DNA of 64,000 bases from Rhizophagus irregularis (Eukaryota > Glomeromycota > Glomeromycetes > Glomerales > Glomeraceae): contig NC_089444.1 in assembly GCF_026210795.1 (NCBI RefSeq), positions 4,206,501 to 4,270,500 of the forward strand, written 5' to 3'. The position numbers and the translations under genes were made by a program. Each line of letters starts with the position of its first letter. Position 1 is the stretch's first letter. The notes below the pieces were generated by a model. The model was not told the DNA's origin and did not search any database. It worked only from the letters and a program-made list of their open reading frames with translations. Below are positions 51,853 through 61,062 of this stretch, piece by piece.

Positions 51853-54546
51853 TCATTGCGCGTCGTCCATATGTAAATCAGAATCTGAATTATTATGATT
51901 GTCGCCGACCGTTGATTTTGATGGTTTTTCTTCTTCTTCCTTGTTATGGTCTTCATCATTTTCGGTGGTGTTGCCAGTTGCTGGTGTTGTCCCTCTACTA
52001 ACTTCTTCTTCTTCTTCATCATATTCAGTGATTAAACCCTGATCGATATCAGTATCGAATATTAAATCTTGTTGTTGTACGATATAAGACCATTCGGGAG
52101 CATTCGACGGATGTGGTCGGTCGTATTTTTGTACCTCGTCATCGTATCTACGTTCGCGTATTAATTTTGACTTATTTGACGAGTGTACATCGAGTACATT
52201 TCGTAGCAAATTTTTAAGCTGAAGAAACAATAAAATATAAAAATTAAATCCAGCGATTCGTCTGAAAAATCAAGATTCAGAAGTTCTAACCTCATCAGAT
52301 CTCCACGAATAGTCGTAAATAGCGATTATGGACTTTGTTGGGTCTTCTTCGTCTGTCTCACTTATTTCTGGAGAATGAAATAAGCGATTGGATAACATCT
52401 TTAGTAATCTACGCTTATCATATTTTGTTATCCGTTCATCGTCAAAACTATATAATCTCTTTGCCGCCTTAATTCGGCAGATTTTCTTCTAAAATACGTT
52501 ATAATTTGAATAAAATTCAATACATAATCGGAATAAAATTCAGCATAATAATTATAAATCATTACTAACGTCGTGTACTCGATTGTTTGAGTGCACCCGG
52601 TGTTTATTTTCATCGGCTTTTCCCCTATCCATTAATCTTTGATGAGAACGACGAGACTTGTGGAGACAACCCAACCATTTTGTAAGTTGCTTATTCGAAG
52701 CGGGAAAACACGGAGCAAAAGCTGAACGCAATTCAGGGACTAGCTTACGACGAATCTTGAGATTTTTCGCGCTATTGAACGTTTCATTGTAATCTAGTCC
52801 TCGAGTTTCATCGATGGTTTTCAAAATAGACTTCATTTCAGCCTAAATATAACAATCAAATAATGATAACCAGTACTTAATTACTCAATACTGCAATTTT
52901 AAATAACTGAATCAGACAAATAAAATTAATATACCCTAGCTTCTTTTTCGTCGTACTCATCATTATTGTTAGAACCAGACCGTTCTTCCTCCGATTCTTC
53001 CTCGTATCGCTCGGACTTTTTTGTCTTAATTCTTTTTTGACGTTTTGCCGGCTGTTCGAGATCCGTCTGCCTATGAATGGCTTTAGGCAGACGGATTCTC
53101 GAATACCTGTTTAAGCTTTCGCATAGATCGTCATTCTCGTCTGCAAAGGCCTCGTTTATTCGAGTCAAAAAACGATTTTCGTCGAATAATCGGTTATTTT
53201 CGCGTTGAAGCTTTGCATTCTCTACTTGTACTTCTTCAATTTGTTTCTTTAATTTTAGATTTTCTAAATAAAGAATTTTATTAATAGTAATATTTTTTTA
53301 CGAATAATTCTGAATTTATACGAATGAAGTCAAAATCGTACCTGCTTCTAAATCAGTATCGTCGTCATCGATCATCCTTTCATTACCTTGATCGTCTTTA
53401 ACCACTAATACGAATTTTTGTGGAATTCGAATATTCCCATATCGTTTTTTCATTTCCGATAACATCTCTTGTTGATCTATAAAAATTATTAATTATCGTA
53501 CATGTCAATCAGCAATTTTCCAAAATTCAATTACCTTTAGGAATATTTGGCGGTTCAATTTCTATAACCTCATCGTCAGACTCTTCTTGAGTCGGCTTAG
53601 TCGACTTTGCAGATTTGAGGATCGACTTGATGGGTGACGATTTGCTAGTCGACTTATTGGTTTTGTCAATCGTCTCATTCGGATTACTTTCTTCTTCTGT
53701 TCTTCCCCGTTGACGATTAGATACTTCGTCAGGTGTTTCTTCTTGAAACCTTTGCTGCTTTTGTTTGTTTGACTTGATGAGTGACGATTTGCTAGTCGAC
53801 TTATTGGTTTTGTCACTCGTCTCATTCGGATCACTTTCTTCTTCCACTCTTCCCCGTTGACAATTAGATCCTTCGCTCGGTGTTTCTTCTTGAAACCTTT
53901 GCTGCTTTTGTTTGTTTGACTTGGTGGGTGACGATTTGCTAGTCGACTTATTGGTTTTGTCACTCGTCTCATTCGGATTACTTTCTTCTTCCGTTCTTCC
54001 CCGTTGACGATTAGATCCTTCGTCAGGTGTTTCTTCTTGAAACCTTTGCTGCTTTTGTTTGTTTGACTTGGTGAGTGACGATTTGCTAGTCGACTTATTG
54101 GTTTTATCACTCGTCTCATTCGGATCACTTTCTTCTTCCGCTCTTCCCCGTTGACGATTAGATCCTTCGCTCGGTGTTTCTTCTTGAAACCTTTGCTGCT
54201 TTTGTTTGTTTGACTTGGTGGGTGACGATTTGCTAGTCGACTTATTGGTTTTGTCACTCGACTCATTCGGATTACTTTCTTCTTCCGTTCTTTCCCGTTG
54301 ACGATTAGATCCTTCTTCAGGTGTTTCTTCTTGAAACCTTTGCTGCTTTTGTTTGTTTGACTTGGTGGGTGACGATTTGCTAGTCGACTTATTGGTCTTG
54401 TCACTCGTCTCATTCGGATTACTTTCTTCTTCCGTTCTTCCCCGTTGACGATTAGATCCTTCGTCAGGTGTTTCTTCTTGAAACCTCTGTTGCTTTTGTT
54501 TGTTATTTTTTTTATTGTTTTTTTTATTATTGCTATTATTTGACAT
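51853..54546 (-). CDS. Six-exon gene of unknown function, apparently intact; possible CACTA-associated DNA-binding protein
   Basis: Exons (minus): 54546-53535, 53476-53342, 53263-52935, 52842-52570, 52488-52291, 52218-51853. All five introns (58-92 bp) are GT...AG and the joined frame is open, giving about 770 residues. I chose MSNNSNNKKN at 54546; an in-frame ATG at 54600 is possible. Exon 1 encodes six 49-residue repeats rich in Gln, Glu, Asn, Ser and Lys. Exon 3 has a leucine-zipper-like coiled coil (KKQIEEVQVENAKLQRENNR). Exons 4-6 form a basic helical domain (APCFPASNKQLTKWLGCLHK; IAIYDYSWRSDELKNLLRNV; RPHPSNAPEWSYIV) and a very acidic end. I recognise no family. It sits between a CACTA-type end and a divergent transposase fragment, the layout of a TnpA-like accessory gene, but a host gene is possible. 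Confidence 0.75.
53620..54505. repeat. 147-bp in-frame tandem repeat within exon 1
   Basis: Six copies of a 147-bp unit encoding KQKQQRFQEETPDEGSNRQR and so on, ending STSKSSPTKSN. The unit is a multiple of three, so copy-number change keeps the frame; the second open frame across it is a shadow of this periodicity. Confidence 0.9.
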
Positions 54547-54600
54547 TTTATATTCACTTAATATTCGTTTAAAAAATCGAAGCGGGTTCAATATCGTCAT

Positions 54601-55470
54601 ATCGTCCTATTTATAAATTTAAAAATCATCAATTAATTAATAAGAAAATCGTTAGCGTTCTACTGCGTTGATTTCTCAATTGAAAAATAAATTATAAATC
54701 ATAATTAAAAAAGACAAATCAATTAATTAATAAGAAAATCGTTAGCATCCTATTGCATTGATTTCTCGATTGAAAAATCAACTATAAATCATAATTAAAA
54801 AATCAAATAAATTAATTGATAAGAAAATCGTTAGCGTCCTACTGCGTTGAATTCTCAATTGGAAAATCAACTATAAATCATAATTAAAAAATCAAATCAA
54901 TTAATTAAAATTAAGAAAATCGTTAGCGTTCTACTGCGTTGAATTCTTGATTGGAAAATCAACTATAAATCATAATTAAAAAAAACAAATCAATTAATTA
55001 AAATTAAGAAAATCGTTAGCGTCCTACTGCGTTGATTTCTCAATTGACAAATCAACTATAAATCATAATTAAAAAAGACAAATAAATTAAAATTACGAAA
55101 ATCGTTAGCGTTCTACTGCGTTGATTTCTCGATTGAAAAATCAACTATAAATCATAATTAAAAAGACAAATCAATTAATTAATAAGAAAATCGTTAGCGT
55201 CCTGCATTGATTTCTCGATTGAAAAATCAATTATAAATCATAATTAAAAAAGACAAATAAATTAAAATTACGAAAATCGTTAGCGTTCTACTGCGTTGAT
55301 TTCTCGATTGAAAAATCAATTATAAATCATAATTAAAAAAGACAAATCAATTAATTAATAAAAAAATCGTTAGCGTCCTGCGTTGATTTCTCGATTGAAA
55401 AATCAATTATAAATCATAATTAAAAAGACAAATAAATTAAAATTACGAAAATTGTTAGCGTTCTACTGCG
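54601..55470. repeat. Minisatellite of ~110-120-bp units upstream of the six-exon gene
   Basis: About eight units, each with AAAATCGTTAGCGTYCTACTG, then GTTGATTTCTCGATTGAAAA and TATAAATCATAATTAAAAA. The units sit in the space between two divergently oriented genes. No coding feature in 54601-56011; the rest is AT-rich, with a tandem TAAGCTTTTTATT stretch near 55698-55760. Confidence 0.85.
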
Positions 55471-56011
55471 TTAAAATTTGATATACTTTAATGCGGCAAG
55501 TTATACTTTGTCGAAATTTGCAGTAAAATCGAAAATATATTGTTATTATAGCAATACCACTTCGATTAATACAAAATTGTTACTTTTCAACTTTCGCTAA
55601 AATTTACAGTTTCTTTTGATAAGGTTTGTTTGGCATCCGAAAATGATAAAGGGATGATAAAGTGATTATCTTGTAAATAAAAGTTATTTTAAAATAAAAT
55701 AAGCTTTTTATTTTAAAAATAAGCTTTTTATTAAAAATAAGCTTTTTATTGTAAAATAAGCTTAAATCATATTGCAATTTTTAAAAGTATATTAATTAGA
55801 AAATTCGCAAATTTATTATATAAAATTGCCAAATTTGCGAAAAAAAATATTAAATCCTAAAAAATTATTGAAATAATCATAGAAGCCAGGATTACATTAA
55901 TTATACATACAAATTATACAAATTTTGTGTTATTCCAAATTTTATAAAAATCGGCCTTTTTACAAATTTGGATTTTGCCAAACTTATTAAACTTATTCAA
56001 ATACTAAACAA

Positions 56012-56560
56012 ATGAACAGAAAAAGGTCAGTCTCTAGTATACTTGACGATCTTGATGATGAAGAATCACCTTCAAATCAGCCATCTTCTACTCGTAGAAA
56101 TAGATCAATTTCTGGTATAATAAACGAAGAAATAGTATCTTCTGCTAGACCAACAAGTAATAAAAGAAAACTAGTAGTTTGTAATTGTCCTGATTGTGAT
56201 GGCAACTTGGTGGATTCTCGCACAAAAGAAATTCACGATTCTAGACATCAAGAATACCAAGATTCGCAAGGTACAATTTCGTCTCAAGTTCGTCAACTTG
56301 AAATAGGTGAAACATCAATACCCGCTTCAGCTGGACGAATGATTGACGAATCTATTAGACAAGAATCGGAAAAATCAGATAACAGTAATCAAGATGATGT
56401 TGATGATGAACATCAAGATGTCGAATTTAACTTCTTACCTCGACAACGTGCAAGAAAGTATACAAATCGTCCGGAAATTTCAGAAGATCCAGAAGATTCA
56501 TCATCATCCGAATATACTACAGAGGAAGATATCTACAGTGATACACAGGTCAAAATATAA
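56012..56560 (+). pseudogene. CACTA transposase N-terminal fragment
   Basis: 182-residue frame with KLVVCNCPDCDGNLVDSRTK, matching the N-terminal zinc motif of the tnp2-type transposase at 61063-64000 (MPCNCKKCNGKWTESRTREK), followed by a similar acidic, Ser-rich segment. Homology stops where a CACAGGTC terminus begins at 56544, so the last codons are element sequence. The catalytic part was not found downstream in the window. Divergent from the six-exon gene. Confidence 0.7.
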
Positions 56561-57135
56561 TAAATCGGCCACCAATCGGTCATATAACTGATTGGTAACT
56601 GATTAGTTACTGATTCTTTTAATCAGTTACCAATCAGTCATCAATCAGGTGTTAATTCCAATCGGTTACCAATCAGTTATATGACGATTAGTAGCCGACT
56701 GATGACTAATTGTCAATCATCAACCAATCAGGCATCATTGGGTCATCACCTACAGGTCGAATTTATTAGGCCTGTTCAATTCCGTTCAGTTGGATTTTTC
56801 TTTAATTTTTTTTCGAACTACGTAATTTTACATATAAAGCACCGGAACCATCAGTTTTCAGCGATTTTGCATATAAAAACACCGGAACTATTAGTTTCGG
56901 CATTTTTTTTTGTAATTTTACATTTAAAAAACGCTAGAACTAATAGTTTCGGCATATTTATTTAACCAAATGACCGATTAATGACTGTTTTGTCAATCAG
57001 TCATCAGCCAGCATGTGACCGATTGATGCAGGATATAAAAATGTCATCAATCAGCGTTCGTTTTAATACATTATAAAATTAAGGTCAATCACCACCTATC
57101 ATGCATATGCCGGTTGGTGACTAATTGGTAGCCGG
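56544..57135. repeat. CACTA-type terminus and subterminal repeats interrupting the transposase fragment
   Basis: Begins CACAGGTCAAAATATAATAA and continues with dense AATCGGTCA/ACCAATCAGTCA motifs in both orientations, nearly the same repertoire as the ends of the element at 35816-40538. The segment 56780-56960 has three copies of an ACTAATAGTTTCGGCAT-type motif. The opposite end is not identified. No gene in 56561-57310. Confidence 0.65.
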
Positions 57136-57310
57136 AAGAATAGAATACTAAAAGCCGTGGTCTGTTGCCTCTTGTTATCTGAAATTATTACTCAGGACAA
57201 TTTTTTTCTCAATGTGCCGGTTTGTGTATAGTCGATCAACTTTACTTGTACAACTGAACAGGTTTGGCTGAATTATATAAATTATTATAAATTTCACTAC
57301 CGATTGAAAT

Positions 57311-59112
57311 TTTTTTTTTTTTTTTTTGGTAAACGTATTTTATTAATTTTATTAAATCTCTCCATACCAAAACTTTAAAACTCAATTTAAAGTAATCACG
57401 TAAAATTCTTCTAAATCTATTTTTATTAAATCTTTGATTTTTTTATTATTTTTTTTTTGTTTTCTAATTTTTCTAATTCTACCTCGCTTGTGTCTGTCCC
57501 ATTTTTAGATCTTTTCTTTTTCCTTTTCAAATCCTTGAAGATTCCCATTTGTTTTTCCAATTCAATCGTCTCATTACATCTTTCAGTCCATATTTGTTTT
57601 TGTAATCTTATCAAATATTCGTCACAAATTTCTCGCATTAATATTATTAGCACAACAATTCATCCACTTCTCATTTATAAGTCCTCTAGTCAATTCTCTA
57701 ATAACACCTTCCGTAACCATAATATTTGACCTCGTCGATGCCACTTCTAAAATTTTGTCAATGAAACCACTCCTAATCTTATCTTTGTTAATACTTCACT
57801 GGTACTTTCTTTTAATAAATAAAATTCTGTATTAGTATCATTTTTGGAACACGACCAAACATGATCCCACGTTTCTTTTTCGATCTTGCATCTTGGACAC
57901 TTCATGTTTAGAATTCCCCATACTTCTCTTTCCAAAGTGTTTCATACGTCGGTAATATTTTTAGAAAATTTTTAATGCGCCAGCATCTAATTGATGTGTC
58001 TTTCTATTCGTTGTATTTTTGACGTCATGATTTCATTATTTATCAATTTAAAAGTTTCTTTCCAATCGATGAAAATGTTCGCTCCATTTACTTCAATAAA
58101 ACAATCTTTGACATAGTCTAATAATATTACATCTATTTTTGTTATATTATTACTAAGCTCTTTAAACCAGTATCTATACCCTCCTTCGATCGGTATATGA
58201 TTCCAACGTAGACTATATTCATTAATTATCAAATTGTTCAAATTTATTTTCACTTCAGGTATAACTTCTTTACACTTAATTAATTCCTTTTTCAAGGCTG
58301 GTAATTTCAAGTCTTGCATCGTCAAATCCATATTTTTGAGCTCCAATATTGTGTTAACAAAATTTAAATAGCCCGTCATCTAATTCTCTTCTCATACTAC
58401 CTGTTTCACTATATTTATATAACCACTCTACTATCCTAATATCTGTTCTTAAATCTAATATAATATTACATGGTAACATTATTAATGCAACTATTCTCAT
58501 TTTTAATGATTTAATTTTTCCTTCAAAATTAAATTTATTGACTTCATTATTCTTTGGAATCACTTCTATTCCAAAAAACCCGTTTAGACACAGATCAGAT
58601 CCTTTCTGAATTATACCTTCAACCTGTAAAATCACCTCTTTGTCTCATTTTCCCTGTTACAAATTCTTTAATTTTCACAGAACCTTCTATTTCTTCTTGA
58701 CCCATATTTTATTAACACATTCTTCTATATTACTATAAACTTTCATATTATTATAATTTTTTTCTTGTAAATTCACCAATATTTTCTTTAACTACCATTT
58801 CATTTTTCTCATATATATTTTCCCTCGTCATGTATGGTTTCATTAATGTTATATCATTCTTATCTTTCACTACCCTCCCCTTAATCAATAAAGCTGTTTC
58901 TTTCTCAATATAAATCATACATTTTTCTTTATTTGTCTTCCTTCTAATATTGAACGCACATCCTTTACAATCAATTAAATAAGGTGAATTATAATCATTA
59001 TTACTATCTTGTAGTTCTTTATTCGATCAAATGTTTTCCAATTTCATCGTATTTCCTATGACGTGACTTTTTACTTCTAATACTATATATGATCTCGTTA
59101 TCTTTGTTCCTT
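57311..59112 (-). mobile_element. LINE-E: 1.8-kb 5'-truncated non-LTR retrotransposon
   Basis: A T-run at 57311-57328 marks the poly(A) 3' end. The 12-bp duplication ACCGATTGAAAT is at 57299-57310 and 59113-59124. Coding remnants are an RNase H-type region (about 58354-58680), a connector (57987-58379), a finger CPRCKIEKETWDHVWSC (near 57850-57905) and the C-terminal IWTERCNETIELEKQMGIFK (near 57540-57600). They lie in several frames, so it is dead. It inserted in non-coding sequence. Confidence 0.88.
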
Positions 59113-59124
59113 ACCGATTGAAAT

Positions 59125-60030
59125 CTATGCGCAAGAATTCCTCTTATATGATATGCTGTCTACATTACAGACTAATTACGATTATAAATTTTGATTTGAT
59201 CGGTTGCAGCAATATTTTATCAGTTTTCTTTTTCGATTAGATATAGCTTTTTTCTTCCGATTACCGATTTTTGTCATTATTTTCTGGCTTTTTTGTAGTA
59301 GTAAACTTGGTAGTAAACAAGTAATTTTTTAAATAATTTTCGCTTGATACAAAATATATTTAGCGATTATCACTTTTATGTTAAGAAAATAATTAATTAT
59401 ATGTGTTAAATATATAAAATAAGTTATTTGCATAATTGAAATAAAGTTTAAAGACCGATTAATAAATTGAATCAGGATTGTTAAGAAAAATTCGCGAGAA
59501 TTTTCCTTGAACTGCTTAAAAAACACGTTTATTGATTTAATTTTAATAGAATAATAAATATTTATTTAGCTCAAGGTTTACGTCTTTTATGAATTTCGAT
59601 ACACAAATTACCAATTTAAAAAATTTCACTATAATTGAATCTATTTTTGAGCAAATAGCACATTTTGGTGGCGAAATGAGATCTGTTTCACAAATTCCTA
59701 TTAGATTCCGATATAACCAATAATTTGAGCACATCTTGTGACCAATATGACCGATATAGGCTTATCTACTGGCTTATCTATCATGTTATTGTACCATATC
59801 CAGCATATTAGCAAAAATGTATACTTCTATACTGGGTAGCATTGCATCATATATATAAGATGTAAGAAATTTCTCACACTTTTTTTTTTTTTTTGATAAA
59901 ATTTCTCACACTTTTTTTTTTTTTTTTGATACACTTTATTTCTCACACTTTATTTCACACTTCATTTTATATATAAAGGATGTAAGGATGTAAGAAATGT
60001 CTCGCACTTTATTTCTCATTTTTAATAACG
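59125..60030. other. Non-coding AT-rich stretch
   Basis: No convincing gene. Contains scattered CCGATT/ACCGAT words near 59215-59270 and 59730-59760, and a tandem TTTCTCACACTTTTTTTTTT pair at 59868-59945 just upstream of the zinc-knuckle gene. Confidence 0.5.
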
Positions 60031-60504
60031 ATGAACGACGGTAATAATGAAAATACCACGGAAGAGATTGAAATTATAAACGTTGGTAAAGAAGGAATGT
60101 CTTACGGCAAACTAAAAAGGCTCCATAGCATGTCCATGTTGACATTAAGCAACATGTCGAAAGTTATATCGTCTCTTCCATCAACGTCAACGTCAACATC
60201 ATCATCACCAACAAACCCAATAACATTATACTCTTCAAAAAATGTTAAAATTTCAAAAACAAACAATAATTGGTTGATTCCGTATTATCCTTTCAAAGAA
60301 GGCTGCCGGGTGTGTCATTATTATGGACATTCTTTGAAAAATTGCCCTAATCTTAAACCTGAATTTCGAGGAGTAGATCGTTGTATACATTGTTGGGAAC
60401 CAGGGCACTTAAGTGGTAATTGTAGTAGGGATTCAAAGGTACCACCGTATAATGAAGATTTTTTATCCCCGGAAGAAATCATAAACAATTTATTTTATAA
60501 ATAA
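60031..60504 (+). CDS. Small protein with two CCHC zinc knuckles
   Basis: 157 residues, single exon, uninterrupted. Acidic N-terminus, a Ser/Thr-rich linker, then two knuckles of C-x2-C-x4-H-x4-C form: CRVCHYYGHSLKNC (about residues 92-105) and CIHCWEPGHLSGNC (about 117-130). Such knuckles bind single-stranded nucleic acid in Gag, LINE ORF1 and cellular RNA-binding proteins. No capsid-like or RRM domain accompanies them, so it may be a host gene or a captured ORF1/Gag tail. Confidence 0.65.
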   Translation: MNDGNNENTTEEIEIINVGKEGMSYGKLKRLHSMSMLTLSNMSKVISSLPSTSTSTSSSPTNPITLYSSKNVKISKTNNNWLIPYYPFKEGCRVCHYYGHSLKNCPNLKPEFRGVDRCIHCWEPGHLSGNCSRDSKVPPYNEDFLSPEEIINNLFYK

Positions 60505-61062
60505 TTTTTTTCTTTTATAATTTTTTAAATAATTTTTTTTCTTTTATAATTTTTTAAATCTTTTTTTTTTCTTTTAAAAATTTATCATGGGTTGCCGGTG
60601 GTAGTGATAAATTTGGAAAAAGTTCACCTGGACACCGGGTGGTGTGGTGACTTTTCTTTTTATATACTGTATATAATGTAATAAAATAATAAATATACCG
60701 TAATAATATAAAATTATAAGTTCTTAAATTTAATTTACTAAAATATAAATTAGATTAATTCCTGCATTTATTAAAAATTAATAAAATTGACAATATAAAA
60801 TCAATCGGATTGCATTGCATTTAATAAAATTTTATTAAATTCTACTTTATTATTAGTTTTATTGTAATGTTATATGACAAAAGTGTTTTCTTTTTGTAGT
60901 AGCAATTAAATATGAAAGTGTCTGTTTACTAAAATAACCGCCATATATTTAATAGGGTTCCTTTTACCTATTGTAAAATCACTAGTTATAAATCGGGCAT
61001 AAATGTTATGAACCGGTATAATACTGTCTCTACCTATATTGTAAAAATCATATTTCCATATC
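60505..61062. other. Intergenic AT-rich stretch between convergent genes
   Basis: Starts with three repeats of AATTTTTTTCTTTTATAATTTTTT (about 60502-60580, quoted as consensus in parts), then featureless AT-rich sequence. No gene seen. Confidence 0.5.

Noticed and set aside
53562-54557. 331-aa second frame across the 147-bp repeats
   Set aside because: Shadow of the repeat period; the other frame joins five canonical introns into a long protein.
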